From: Cinclus cinclus
Lineage: Eukaryota; Chordata; Aves; Passeriformes; Cinclidae
Assembly: GCF_963662255.1 (NCBI RefSeq)
Contig: NC_085056.1
Location: 3,903,716 to 3,967,715 of the forward strand
Direction of reading: 5' to 3'
DNA: 64,000 bases
Shown here: piece after piece, positions 1 to 12,873 of the stretch
Layout: every line of letters begins with the position of its first letter
Numbering within the stretch: the stretch's first letter is position 1
Position numbers and translations under genes: made by a program
Notes under the pieces: generated by a model
The model's input: the letters and a program-made list of their open reading frames with translations, nothing else
The model's database searches: none
What the model was told of the DNA's origin: nothing

Positions 1-2404
1 GGGTTTTGCTGTGCTAAACAGGGATGCTTGCCAACTTCATCTCCAAAACTCAGATTTGTAGTACATGGGCTTTTAGCAATAATGAGCCTGTATGAATTTC
101 AGTGATGTTCCCACTGATTTCACAATATGCCAATCCCAGCTGACACAAGTTGTCGTTTCAGAGCAAACCACAAAAAGATCTTTCATGGACACTCTCTTTA
201 ACTTCAGTGCTTCAGATGCCTTCCAAACTTCTCAGATACACCACAGGAACACAGGGTTGATGGTGAGAAATGACAGATAAAAACCTTTTAAATAACACCT
301 CTTTAAAAATTTAAAGCCGCTTTAAAGAAAGATACTGTATTTATAACCTCTAATGGTAAAAAAGAATGAATGTTCAAGAGATTCCTTTTTAATCAAACAT
401 CATGAAATTCAGATTGTAAAAACATACTGAGACTGGCAATATTTTCAAAGCCCAAAGGTTGTCACTATAGATGAGAGGCTTCTGCTTGGAGCAACAAATA
501 ACACATCTTCATTTGAGAGAAGCAAAAAGGGTTTGATGAGATGAATGTGCAGAGTTGGGGGGTTTGGGTTGCCTTTTTTTTTTCCCTAACATTGGTTTTG
601 GGTTTTTTTTTTTGCCCCCAGCCAATTGGGGAAATACATCTTTCTTACTCCCTCTGTGAGATTAACTAAACTCTGCCCTTTTAGAGCCTAAAGCAGCAGG
701 GCCAAGAAATACAGTTTCCAAGTGTGCTTAATAAAATTACACCCTCAAGTAGACTGGAAAAAAAAATTCGCAATATATTAATTGAATAAGTAATTATATG
801 ACCCCATGGACAAGACCTGCAGTGTATTGCAAATTATTTCATTAATTAAAGTAGCTTTGTCTTGAGGTGTGTCTCTCAATTTCAAAACCCTGTTAAAAAT
901 AAATTTCCCTGCCAAATTTCCTGACAATGCATTTGATGATTAAAATGAAATTACATTAAAAGTAGACTATGCTCTTTACCTTTATGATGGAAATAATATT
1001 TTGCTTTTCTCTCAGAGAGACCATGGAGGAAATGGAAACATTTTCATCCAGTAATGTACATCTCCTTTCTTGGAGCTGTTAATATATGCAGCCATAATGT
1101 TTGCATGACAAATATTGTTATTTTATATATAATCATATTTTTAAATAATATTCCTGTCTCTTAAAACAATTATTAAATACTTCTAGTACTCTTAAAATCA
1201 TGTTTTACGCACAGTAATTTTACAATAGAAGATTTTGTATAAGCATGCTGTTAAAACACGGATTTGAATCTGGGACAGAGCTGTCCATAAAAAAATCCAC
1301 TATTGTCACCAACATAATTCATAGCACACAGTACTTTCCATTTTCAAACTACAAGTGGTTTTTAAGTATAATAAGTAAGGATTTAGGAAAAATCAGTTAA
1401 AATTCTTTATCCAAGTTATTTTCTCCTTTTGCCTTGGAATAATTTTTTTTTGCCTTCATAACTTTGACGTGTACAGTTGAAACATGGAACTGAAGTAATG
1501 TATTTTCCAGCAAAAGAATATTCAATATAATTTACTGCTCTGTGCTTAAATCATGGCAATGATGAGCTACATTTGTGTTCCCCAAAATCACTGTCTTGAA
1601 TATGTATCTGCTAATATTTCCTTCCAACTGCATTTAAAAGCCATTTCTGCTGGAGTTTCCAACCTGTACCAGCAGAAGATGGATTGAAAGCAAGAACTGT
1701 GAGATCTCACCTTCAACCTGTCTATCACATTGCCTAAGTGTGAATCTAGCTCAGCACCAGCTGACAGCACCTTTCCCCCTTTCTCTCCACAACAAAGCCA
1801 ATAATAAACTTCTCAACGTTTCCACAAAGTTCTTCAGGTACAAATGTGTCATTTTATAAAAGCTTCTCCTGCTTCTTTTTGAGCATGTGCACACCAGGAG
1901 GGCTTGATTTCTAAAAATAAATGTAATTTCCCACCTATTTTTGGTGGACAGCCATGGAAAACCACTATAGAGAAATAATGCAACTGTGTGTGGAAATGAA
2001 CAGTGCTGTGCAAAGATGACATTTTCTGCATTCAGCTGATGTGATCTGAATGAAGAAGTCAAAGAGTGGCTTTTTCTAGAAGTTGTGCTCAATATCTGAA
2101 AACCAGGTGAACTATTTTGAATATGTCTATAAAATACCACAAACTTCTCATACTGCAAAAACAGATTACTGTGGGATCATTCTCACTAAGGTTTCCTTTC
2201 CTATTGCAATTGCTTTCACTCTTCCAAGGGTAGTGTGCAACTCTTTTTTGACTTCATGGGGTTACAGACTGTAATTTAAACCCCAAGCACTAGATTTAAT
2301 GGTGAGGAAAGAGGAACTGTGAGGGCATGAAATAAAGGGAGAAATGAGGAAAAAAATACAGAAAAATGTGAACTTACAGTTTAAAAATCGCATATTTTTT
2401 CTCC

Positions 2405-2425
2405 TTTGTTTGTTTGTTTGTTTTT
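2405..2425 (+). repeat. (TTTG) tetranucleotide run
   Basis: Four TTTG units are followed by T5, a short microsatellite just before AAAGGCAC. It is simple sequence only. Confidence 0.85.
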
Positions 2426-5400
2426 AAAGGCACTATCTATCTGCTAATACCTTTCAATAAAATTGGGAAAATTATAATCAGGTTAAACTGCAAGGGAATA
2501 AATAACCCGGCCATTGTGCAGTGGCGAGTTTTCCATTCAGCTGTGTATCTCTTCCACAATAGAAGTGGATGGATCTGTCTACTGGCAATGCACGCAGAGG
2601 AAAATGCTGCCTGCACTGACAGTTTATTGGCTGTTTTTGTTTTGGCCCCTGGAACAGTGGCCACAGTCCCTGTCACCACTGCTGCTGACACCACCCTGGG
2701 ATTTATGCCCAGCTCGGCGTGAGGATGAGGTGGGTGGGATGGGGCTTCAACTGCAGCATCCCTGCCACCAGCCTCAAACCACATCATCAATTGATGGCAC
2801 ATGATTGCAATTCCTGGGGATTTATCACCCTTTTCATGTGCTTTTAAAGGAGCTGGATGAAATATGGTGGTGCGGATGCTGCCAGGCCCCTGACTCCTGT
2901 AGAGCACGCACAGAGGGCATGGCAAGGCAGTATCCACCAAGGGTGATTTAGAAGTGCATGAACACAAACTGAGGGTTTATATCACTAATAAAGCCTGCCC
3001 AGAGGGCTGCAGCATGCTCCCTCCCTGCAGGCTGCCACACAGCCATGAGTTTTTTCAGATAATGCTTTCCTGGGACTGCAGGATCTTTCAATTTATTGAT
3101 TGCATGGATGAGTTTATCTCGTGTCCAAAGTGCTTGGAGCTTTAGAGCTCATCCCTCTCTCTTCTGAGACAACAGAAGGAGATGCACAAAGCAGGTGCAA
3201 AAGCCCAGGTGCAAAAGCCACTGGTAAGGAAATTAATGCATAAATTTCCTTTTGCAAACAATTACATCCCAAATTGCACAAATTCATTTGAGCCCTTGTG
3301 TTCCAGCACCCGGCAAGGACTCCAGCATTTTTTTAAAAATTCATTTGTTTTTTAATTAAGAAACATACTCATTTTTATTTCATGAACCTGAGCAACAATG
3401 CAAAAGGAGCCAAAACTCCAACCTGCTCTGTGCAGGGAAGTGTGAGCACTTCACTACATGAATTGTCCAAGGCACAGAGACCATAATGCTTTTACAGCCT
3501 TTAACTTCAGGCACTAATGCTGATCTGGCCATAAAGCTGATTTTTGGTGTATCATGTGTGCAAGTATGGAAAACCAAAAGAAAGCTCGTTTTAGCAGGAG
3601 AGGCAGTGAGCACACAAATCACTTGTGCAGAAAGGCAAAGGGAATTTTCTGCCCGCTCCTGAGGAAGGTGACTCATTTCCAGTCCTCCCAAGCAGGCCAG
3701 TAATTTCACCTGTGCACCTAAGCTGGTCTGGAGCCTTTCCTGGCATTCTCCTCTTTCTGCTGGAATCAGGACAAAGTGAACCCTGGAGTGGGCTGCAGCC
3801 TCCTGCTCCCAGACACTCCCATCACAGACCCAGCCTGAATGAACTGCTAATTGCTACACATGAGATTATTCTAATTTCTTCCAAATGCACTGCTTTGACC
3901 ACACTTGCATACCTGGGAACCTGTTAATTACTTGGTAGTGCTTTAATGGGCAATTCCTCACAATTTCCAAAAGGCAGATTACAGTGGATGCACAGCTTTG
4001 TCTGCCATAATACAACAAATTATTAGGAAATACAAATCTTTCTATCATGTACATACACAGTAACTAAAATATACCAGAATCCCTAATAAAAGATCAGATA
4101 TTTGCATCTATATACGCTCATCTCTCTGCAATATATGCACATCATACATATTAAAATATATATATCTATCTATACACACACACAATAACCATATTCATAC
4201 ACAGCTGTATTTTATTCCACACAGATCTGTGAAAAATTTCCTACTTGGATATACAAAGCAGCTGTGCATAATTAGCCTGGCTGCTGCTTGGCTTCTGCTT
4301 GGAAATTTAAATATTGACATTACAGATGTTTCTACCCTAGTTCCCATCCATTACATTTACAGGCCAGATTACAAAGGATTTTGAGGCACCGAGTGGAGTT
4401 TTGCTGAAATGCAGATGATTAATCCCAAGAAAGGATGGCTGAAAGTTTGCCATCAGCAAGTTTTCAAGTTTGCCCAGAAATGAACATATCTGGAAGAAAA
4501 GGAACTTTAGAAACTGCTCTGCTGAGTTATACCCAAAAGCTGAGCATTCCATCTCCAGCAGGAAGGACAGGGGAGAAGCTGTAGAACAGGCAGGTTTTAA
4601 CAAATAAAGGAGTTCTGTATATTTTTTAGCTTGCCTTGACTCAGAGGCTTCCTCAGCCACAGTTTCATTCCAATTTATCATTTCTTTTTCCACAAGAGCT
4701 CACAGCAGTAAGTTTCATAATTAAATATGTAACATTTGACACTTCAAATCTCCTCCAAATCTAAGTATTACTGTGAGTGGTGGAGCTATGAACCAAAAGT
4801 CTTCAGGTTCAAACATTTAATTTTGAGGTGAATTTTCTGAGATATTTCTGTTTTGCAGGTCAGATCTATAGATACTTCTAAGTTTATACTGCAAAAACCT
4901 AACTCAAAAAAATATCAACAAATAAACATTTATGTAGAACACTGTAACTCCTGTGCCAAAAAGACTCAAGTGTCACCCTAACCCTGGTGCAGTCAGAAGA
5001 CTGGAAACCTCCAGATTGGCTTTTATCTAAATAAGAATATAGAATATCCTTCATTATCCTTTTCTAATGGCTCTTTGTGACTTTAAAAAAAAATTAAAAA
5101 TAATCTTTCAGCAAAAAGACAACTGGTAAACACATAGTCTGATTTGCCTCTGTCCCCTGGGATTTATAGCTCAAAAGATGACTTTGAGACTTCACCAAAT
5201 TCCATGCAATTTGATTCATTTTACAGCTTTGGCAACATTCTTCTGCCACAGGCCAGCAAAGATTGCAAGGTACAAATAAAGACAGTCTGGAAAACAGTAC
5301 CAGAATATTTGAAATGTATCAAAGCTTGCAGCAGCTGTGCAAAAGTCAATGTTGCCAAATTTATTTTTGCCACTTTGCTAGGCCAGCCAGCCTTTTGTTT

Positions 5401-6345
5401 CCCTTTCATGGACTCTTTGGACTCCATCTGTTTTATACAATCCCATTTCTATTAATTTATGTATTAAACTTATTGTTAGGTTAAGTATAAAAAAATCCAA
5501 AAAATCAAATCAAGCCAAGAAACCAACCATCCTGGCAGGTTGTTCTAAATAAAAAGGCACCATTTCAGCAACAGTTTTCATTTACATGAACCACTGCACT
5601 ATTTTCCAGTGCAGAGTTACCAGTGACACTCAGCCCCTTCCTTATGTTTTATCCATCTCTACAAATTACTATTTTATGATACTGCAAAACCCTCTGGGCT
5701 ATTCTTCTTAATTCCTTCTGTTTCCTCTCTAAATGTCTCCAAGTGTCCCTTTATTTCCAGCAATTATTTATAGACATCTGTCAGTCCAGGCTCCTTGGCT
5801 GGAATGCAATGGATCCAGGCTATTGTGCAGCACAGAAAACAAGTTACTTTCTCTAAATGCAATTCTCAAGCAATTTTTGCTAAACCGCTGCAGTTATTTA
5901 ACCCCACTGGGTTTGCAGCATATTGTTGGAAGTCACATAATGTCAAATGTGTTTAAAAGAATTTCTGTTAAGTGCCTCCAGCAAGAGAAATGAGGTGGCT
6001 GCCAAGTTCATTTGACCTCCTCCACTTTCCAGCCTCTGAAGGTGAGATATCCAAATGTTCCTGCCTGCCTGTGGAATCCATGGGATTGGAGTCACCCTCA
6101 TTCCTGTGCTGAGGTGAGGCTGCTGCAAGACACAGAACCTCAACGCTGAAAAATCAGAGATCTACAGGAAATAAACTGGGTCATAACTCAGAGAACAAAA
6201 ACATGAGAAGTCAGCAGTACAGCAAACACAAAACCCATTGCAGTCAGTCCAAAAACTGCCATCAGTGTCACTGAATCAGGCTGAGCCATTATTTTCCTGG
6301 TACATATGTGCTGACTGCAACCTCCCACAGAAATGGGAGGTGGTA

Positions 6346-6452
6346 TAAATAAAAAAACAAAAAACAAAAAACAAAAAAACCCCAAAAAACCAAACAAACA
6401 AAAAAAACCAAAACCAAAAACAAAAAAAAAGGAACAAAAAAACCCCAACAAA
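6346..6452 (+). repeat. A-rich (CAAAAA)n-like low-complexity stretch
   Basis: About 107 bases are almost entirely A and C, with CAAAAA, CAAA and CCCC/CCAAA variants. Frames through it encode only Lys/Pro/Asn on + and Phe/Gly on -, so no protein is implied. Confidence 0.9.
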
Positions 6453-8245
6453 TCAAGCTGGTTCTTCTGTCTTCATAGTTTCAACTGGTCTTCTAATTTA
6501 TTTATTTATGATAAATAGCCTCCAAGTTCACAGTTCCTGCAGGAAAATACCTAATAGAAATCTCAGCACACCTGTGGTCACTTTAAGCACACATTTGAGT
6601 GTACTTTGTTAGGATTTGACTCTGGGCTATTTTCAGAACCACGACAATTTTCTCTGAAAAGAGCTAATTTACTGTAACTAACTATATTATTAAATTTCTG
6701 TAGGAATGATATATCAGGAAATAAATCTGTAGGAGTATCACCTAGCAGTCACATATTTTTAGCATTAATTATAAGATTGGGCAAGCCCTAGCTTGAAATT
6801 CAGATGAATACTCATTTTAATGCAGTTTATATTCTCAGTAATTATAGGCAGGTATTTGCCTCTCCAGAAATGTGATGGCACATAAATTGTAGGTGCCCAA
6901 ATAACCACTGGTGTTTACTGTGTTTAAAAATCACACATAGAAAAATGTGAATGGCTTTAGTGACATAAAAAAGCGATTTAAACACCATCCAAACCATCCT
7001 CACTGGGACTGTGCTCAAAAGGCTCTTCAATTATTCATAGACAGATTAAATAAGTAAAAAAATCACACACTGTTTCCGTGTTTCCTTCAGTTTTGGTGGA
7101 TTTATATCTATCTCAAATAGAAGACAAAAGAAGATTCCTAAAAGGGGCTTGGCACAACTTTTCACTGTAATTTCCATGTTGTTCCCTAGTTAGGGAATTA
7201 ACTTTCAAATCATTAATGGAAAAAAGCCACTTTGTAAAGCAATAAAAAGATGGAAAATATCTCTTACAGCAACACCGGGAAAATCTAATATGAATATTCA
7301 CTTGATTTTTAAAATCAAGGCTTACATATTTAAGTTTTTTGATGCTAACTTCCTGCAAGATTTATTTGTCAATAATTCTCTGATATTCCTGATGAATAGA
7401 CAACACCTAAGTTCAACTGTAGAGTCAATAAATGAGTGGAAAGTTTCTAGAGAATTCCATTGTTGTTGTTACTGATAAAGTTGTGGCCTAACAGGAAAAC
7501 ACACAAGAAGCCTGTAATGGACAATTTAAAGTAAGACAACAATATCATCTGAATGGTTTAAAAAGGCCCCAAATCCTTCAGGTGAGTTTCACTCTCTATT
7601 TGCATCTTTTTCTACATGATTGTGCATCTCTCATGGAATTACTGGTATCCATGGACGTGTACATTCTGGTTCAGGGAACATCTAGACAAATCCAAGACAC
7701 CTACTTGAGAATTTTTTAGTTTTAGCAGAATTTCAGTGAGTGGGTTTGATTCAGAGCTTGAAGGAAGCTGCAGGTGCTTGTGATAAGAACTAAAGTTATG
7801 CATCCAATGCAAAGCCTTCCTTTTGCAGCCTCAAAAATGAAATACAGCACAAGTGCAACCTAAAGGGAAGGACTCAGGAATCTCCCATGCAAGCACATCA
7901 GGATTTCTTTCCAGCTGTGCAATGCTGTGACCTCTGATTCGGAACAGCACGACAGCTGGTGGGTCCTCCCAGCTCAGAATATTCTCTGATAACCTCTGTG
8001 ATAAAACAGCAGAGCCGGATGAATAATTGGGAGATTTGTGCCCTAAGTTGTGAAGAACTATGGAAAAGAGATGGAAACACCAGGAAACCTTGGCTGAGTG
8101 GGTGCCATGTGCATAGAGAGCTGTGACTGATTCCAGCCAGCCCTGATTCCACAGGCTCGATTGTGCACAAAATAATTTTGCAAGCATTGGTGCTCTTGAC
8201 ACCAGGCAAATGAGGTTATGAAGTTTAATGTGATGAATACCTGGA

Positions 8246-8261
8246 GGGAAGGGAGGGAGGG
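8246..8261 (+). other. Compact G-quadruplex motif
   Basis: The sequence GGGAAGGGAGGGAGGG has loops of 2, 1 and 1 bases, a very compact and usually stable pattern. It is part of a purine tract (8242-8276) that continues with GGAAAGGAAAG. It is on the + (template) strand, about 1.2 kb past the donor of the 9477-9621 exon in the direction of transcription. Confidence 0.78.
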
Positions 8262-9468
8262 TAAGGAAAGGAAAGTTGAGAAAAATTATTCAAACTTTGG
8301 CCAATGGGAAAGACAATCAAAATGCTAAATGATACCTGAGTCAATACAGAACAGCAGTAGGAGAAAATGGATGAAACTATTACAGAAGAACTCACTGGAA
8401 GTTGGGCTGAGAAACATCTCTACTGAATCAGAAGTGTAAACTTCAATATAAGGAGTAGGAAAAAAACGAAAAGCAAAGAGAGTTTATGGATAATAAAAAG
8501 TAGAGAATTGCCAGTTTAAAATTGTGCTAGAGACCTACAACAAAAAAAGAGTGCCCCACTGGCAGCCATACTCTCAAGTATGAAACATTTCTTGTTTGGC
8601 TGAAAAGATCATCAATATCTTCATTACATGCTTGTCACAAGGGAGGTAAATAAACATTTACCTCAAACTTTTAACCTGTTGAGTGAGCAGCTTGTAATGC
8701 ATTTCATACCCGCAGATTTTCAGATATAAAGAACTCTGTCTGAAAATACAAAATTCACCAGAAAGCTTACATAATATAAGGCAAGAGTTTAACTTGGATG
8801 GTTGCACCTACATTAAAACTTGGAACTTACCCTTGTAGAATTTCCCCATCACACAAAATCAACAGGAAATTTAATCAGAACATTTTCCTTACTAATTTTA
8901 ATTATCAATGTGTTTTTGTTTTGTTGCAACTGTTGTATCTGCATTTATGACATCTGTTTATCAGCATTGTTCAGTATTTCAATCTGCCCTACAACATTAG
9001 TTTCTTCATAATGTGGTTTCCATTTATTTGTGTTATTTACCAGACTCATGCTACATAAACAAATCAAAATAACCCTTCCAGTAACTAAACTTACAGGAAA
9101 AAATGTGAAATTCCTACCCTGCACAGGAACTGCTCGTGGTATTTGGTTTGAATCTTAATCATATCCTAGGGTGCGTCTTTGTTGATTCCAGAGATGTATA
9201 AAAAACATGAACCTAAATCAAAGCTCTTACTAGCAACTAATTTCTGGGTGTTCTTCCTTTTCCTTCTTTTTTTTTTTTTTTTACTGCAGAGATTTGTTTT
9301 TCAAGAACCATTACCCGTTGTCCTAAAGTTGTGCTGCTCCCACTCCTTTTAGCAGAGGAAAAATCCAGCGAGCCACAAAATCAGCAAGAAAACTTGTACA
9401 GGGTGACAATAATGCACTTAGGAGAAGAGAATTTGTTCAGGCACTGTTGACTGAGCTGGGAGTGGCAC

Positions 9469-9476
9469 GGACTCAC
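9469..9476 (-). other. 5' splice site (donor) after the 9477-9621 exon
   Basis: The minus strand reads CTGCCACAG then GTGAGTCC. It matches the GTRAGT donor consensus at all six core positions and has the preferred AG at the end of the exon. It splits a glycine codon after its first base. Confidence 0.88.
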
Positions 9477-9621
9477 CTGTGGCAGATCCCTCCATGACAT
9501 GACCAACGTAGGGCCCCTCTTTGAACATGGGTCTGTTGTCGTTCTGGTCGATGACCGAGATGTCCAGGCGGACTGGGCCATCAATGGTTTTGCCATTCAT
9601 ATCCACCACCTCAACTTCCAG
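9477..9621 (-). CDS. CDH13: T-cadherin (cadherin-13) internal exon, EC1-EC2 junction
   Basis: This is a 145-bp internal exon: 48 full codons plus the first base of a glycine codon, so it enters in phase 0 and leaves in phase 1. The peptide begins [11 protein letters not shown], has the linker motif DQNDNRPMF and continues [16 protein letters not shown]. DxNDN is the canonical EC1-EC2 calcium-binding linker. The [11 protein letters not shown] segment at the start of EC2 is characteristic of T-cadherin; in N- and R-cadherin this place reads quite differently. It joins directly to the exon at 52849-53001, giving NYE-LEVEV as expected for the last strands of EC1. The length equals exon 6 of E-cadherin (145 bp, from memory). 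Splice signals are strong: acceptor tract CCTTCTTCTGCTCACACAG and donor ACAG then GTGAGT. The next exon must begin with two bases completing the glycine codon and lies outside the window. CDH13 is the only family member I find convincing. Confidence 0.94.
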
Positions 9622-9654
9622 CTGTGTGAGCAGAAGAAGGAATAAAGCCATGAG
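9622..9654 (-). other. 3' splice site (acceptor) of the 9477-9621 exon
   Basis: On the minus strand the 19 bases before the exon are CCTTCTTCTGCTCACACAG, a pyrimidine-rich tract ending in the invariant AG. A CTCAT sequence at 9650-9654 fits the loose branch-point consensus yUnAy and puts its A about 29 nt from the AG, a usual distance. The branch point is inferred. Confidence 0.85.
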
Positions 9655-11192
9655 CTCACTGTCACAGTGAGAAGAGAGTAAGGAAAAAAGGAGTTCTGAT
9701 GAGTGTTGGTGCAGTCACCCCCTGGCAAACACACCGCTTGCAGCCCATTCTTTTGGACCAGGCTCGGAGCAGATCTCTCTAAACAAGAGACATATGTACA
9801 TTCAAATGGACAATGCCCCCTGGCAGCTTGAAAATGCCATATTGCCCAAAGAATTAACAGATTAGAGTTTTAAAAGTCAAAAAAACAAGACTGCTTGCAA
9901 ATTTGATCCTAATCGTGTGAAGACTTGGTTAGAATTAGTTTCTTTATTTTTATCAAGCACACGTCCAGTGGACACACATAGAATTATCATGGTAGAATTG
10001 ACATTAATGCTCACTCAAAAGCCTTTTTAAAAACAAACAGAAAAAAAGGCAGGAAAAACAACAACAACAAAAAGCAGGAATGCTGTAGACATTTAGATAT
10101 TTTCTCAATGGTGATGGCATGAAGTGCTTGTTAGGCCATTTTCAAAATTCTCTGGTTTCTGATCAGGTGTGGAAGAATGAAAGAATTGCAGTCTCAATCA
10201 AGTGGGTATATTCACAAGGGTATAGTCACAAGCTGAAGATCTGTTTGGACTTTCTTTACATCCAAAAACTGGAGAGAAAGATCATACCGTACATCTGAAC
10301 CCTCCAAACCACGTGCAGCACAAAGTCCCAATGAGTCACCAGGGCAAACCACGCCAAAACTTCTTAAACAGCAGAGAAATCAATTTAGATTGCAACTGTG
10401 TGCTATACCTGCAGTTCTCTCCCCTCACAAGAAATCAATAAAATACAGCAATAAACAGGTCTGAGACACCACTATCATTCTCACCTGCCCTTCCCATCCC
10501 CAGACTCAACTCTTTAATGGAGTTAAGCCAGCCAGAAAATGAACCTGAGCTCAGACATTAGCATCACTCTCTCCCAGTCTTTCCTTGAGAAAGTGGTGTC
10601 AGCAGGGGCTGGAAGTCTCTGAGCATTTTGTTTATATTGTTAATTGATTCTTCATTGCCCTGCCTTATACCTGTAAGTTATTTATAACTTAGTGATAAAA
10701 CCAGCTGGGAAAGAAATAGGTCAGAATCCTAATTCCTTATTAAAATGGATGGCTTATTATCACCTTTCTCTGGTTTTTGTTATGTTTATAAATATCTTCC
10801 AGTTTTTTAATTCTGTGTTAGGTGTGAGTGGGAGTATTTGTTATGAGTGAGACACCTCCTTAGAGGCACTGTTTGTAAATAATGTCACAGTCCATTTTAA
10901 CATCTACTCACGGCTTATCCTCACTTGTCTAGGAATTGTTCTGCCTTTCCCAAGCATTATTTTTTATTATATGGCTTAACATCTTAAAGGCAGAAAAATA
11001 TTCTGATTGGAATGATTTCTGGGAGTACTTCCCCTTTAACTTCTGGGTTTTTCAACTCTGAACTTCAAAGTCAATGCAGGAATCTTTGCCATGGGATGTG
11101 ATGGGGACTGAGAAGGGACAAGTGATTCCATTTCTGAATTACATAAAAGTCAGATACAGTTTTAGCCACGCTTGGAAACTGCTGACAAAATG

Positions 11193-11677
11193 AATCATAG
11201 AATAATTTGGCTTGGACAGGACCTTTAAAGTTCCTCCATTTCTACTCCCCACCATGGGCAGGGAAACCTTTCACTGGACCAGGCTGCTCCAAGTCCCATC
11301 CAGCCTGGCCTTGAAGGTTTTCCTGGCATGGAACATCCACCACACCACTGGGCAAACCATGACAACGTTTCACCACCCTTTTCGTAATTTCCCTCTCCTT
11401 ATATTTTGTTTAAACCTCCTCTCTTTTTGTTCAAAACCATCATTCTTTCTCCTATCAAACAGGCCCTGCTAAATGTTTATCCCCAGCCTTCTTGTAATGC
11501 CCTGCAAGGGGCTCTAAGGAGCCTTCCCTTTTCTTCTCTGGCCTGAACACCCCAACTCTCTGAGCTTGTCCTTAGAGAAGAAGAGTTCCAGTCCTCTGCT
11601 CATTTTTGTGACCTCCTCTGGACCCGCATGTCCATTGCCCATGTCATTCCTGTGCTGAAGGCTCCAGAGCTGGACAC
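11193..11677 (-). mobile_element. CR1 LINE 3' fragment, degraded
   Basis: The + strand begins AATCATAGAATAATTTGG and continues with blocks diagnostic of the reverse complement of an avian CR1 3' end. These are an ACCATGGGCAGGG-AACCTTTCACTGGACCAGG block, a CATCCAGCCTGGCCTTGAA block, a GAGCCTTCCCTTTTCTTCTC block, a CCCCAACTCTCTGAGCTTGTC block, and CTCCTCTGGACC near the far end, finishing in CCAGAGCTGGACAC. The element's sense strand is therefore minus, with its 3' terminus at 11193. It is 5'-truncated, as CR1 copies usually are, and many substitutions mark it as old. It has no coding capacity; the open frame on + at 11212-11472 is accidental. It lies about 1.6 kb from the 9477-9621 exon, in the upstream intron. 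Confidence 0.92.
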
Positions 11678-12823
11678 TTTATCAGAGTAAAACTGACTCA
11701 TCAAAATTATGTTAATTGCTTCGGGAAGTGAAAGAATAGCAATATTTCTCTGTGAAATTCCAGCAAATTAATTTTCAAATTCAAGATAATTTGCTCTTAA
11801 TCTATCTCTCAGTATCAAGTGACTGAGCTGTTCACTGGAAAGAACAAAGACTTTGCTAAATTTAAAAAACTGCTTCAGCTGCTTAATCAAAATTGTAAGT
11901 CATTTAAAACAAAGGCTGATCTAACACTAGTTTCTGGGTTTTTTCTCAGACTTGCACAGATTAAGGAAAAGAATAGGAGATTCTTATTAATGACTGAAAT
12001 AGATTTACTTTATCTTTGCCAAGTCCGCTGCATCTGAGAGCAACTGTCTGAAAAATTTGGCATGACAGGTCTGTAGGAACATTTACATGATATCTTCTTC
12101 ATTTTCTTCAGATGACAGAGGACTTTATTTTATTAATCTTTGTACAATAATTTTCAAGCCTGTCCTAAGAATTGAGTTAACTCACCAGCTCCCTTTAAAC
12201 CAATTCTACAATGTTTTCATAATAAAAGCCTGCAGCACTGAAGTTATGGCCATCATTCTTTATATGATCAGTCTGCAAAAGAAGCTGTCTGATATCTTAT
12301 CTAGCTTGCCCATGAAAAAAACAAAACCACCCCAAATTAAAACAAAAACAAAAAATCCACAAAATCTGCTCACAAAATAACAACAGAAGTATATTGTTAT
12401 TTCCAAAAACCTAACACATGCAAGTGAGAAAAGCATTCAAGTAAAAGAAAACATTGGCACTTTGAACAGGCTGTAAATAAAACCAGGTGGAAAATTAGAT
12501 TGTCCTAACTAACAGAACTGTGAGATTTCAGTCTTTCAATGCAGAAGGCAAGAAAGCCTACCTGGTTTTAATGTAAAACCTGACTGATGTATAAAAGATA
12601 CTGAATTATTCTTTTGAAAACAAGAAATTGTAATGGCACATTCAGAAAGAGTTTAAGTTCCTATCTGGTTATAACAATGCAGATCCAAGGACATGTGCTA
12701 AGCATAAAGACAGATTTGAACAAAGCGAAAAAGAACCAACCTGCAGAGTTCTGCAGCTGTTTATTTTGTGAAAAGCTGATGCATTTCCACTTAAAATTAT
12801 GGAAATATGTTCATAGCACTGGG

Positions 12824-12873
12824 AGCTAGATGGTCCCTTCCAACCCAAACCATTCCATGACTCGATGCTAATG
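12824..12873 (+). mobile_element. CR1 LINE 3' tail fragment, about 50 bp
   Basis: The sequence AGCTAGATGGTCCCTTCC followed by AACCCAAACCATTCCATGAC and CGATGCTAAT matches the sense-strand 3' end of avian CR1, including a decayed form of its terminal ATTCTATGAT-type octamers. It is in the opposite orientation to the larger CR1 fragment 1.1 kb away. Only the tail is recognisable, so it is either a very short 5'-truncated insertion or the remnant of a longer one. Confidence 0.75.

Larger units (their letters stand above)
1..9476 (-). other. CDH13: CDH13 intron (partial), downstream of the 9477-9621 exon
   Basis: This is AT-rich intron sequence with no supportable gene. It contains a TTTG tetranucleotide run at 2405-2425 and a GC-richer patch at about 2640-3010. 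A short tandem copy of a 14-mer (CAGGTGCAAAAGCC) sits near 3195-3222. Mixed TA/CA simple sequence lies near 4148-4192, an A-rich (CAAAAA)n-like stretch at 6346-6452, a G-quadruplex motif at 8246-8261 and a 16-base T run at 9267-9282. That T run is about 195 bases past the splice donor in the direction of transcription, where it reads as A. The remaining stretches, for example 301-2400, 3300-4140, 4700-5900 and 6500-8200, show only unique-looking intron sequence with short chance frames. Confidence 0.85.

Noticed and set aside
2437..2967. 176-codon minus-strand open frame
   Set aside because: It lies in a GC-richer patch with overlapping + frames of similar size. The peptide has no domain and no exon-like splice context, so it is most likely a chance frame.
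6188..6518. Lys/Pro-rich + frame and Phe/Gly-rich minus frame
   Set aside because: Both arise from the A-rich (CAAAAA)n-like stretch.
9418..9651. The full 77-codon open frame starting [10 protein letters not shown] as a signal-peptide protein
   Set aside because: The apparent hydrophobic leader is the translated polypyrimidine tract of the splice acceptor; the exon begins at LEVEV.
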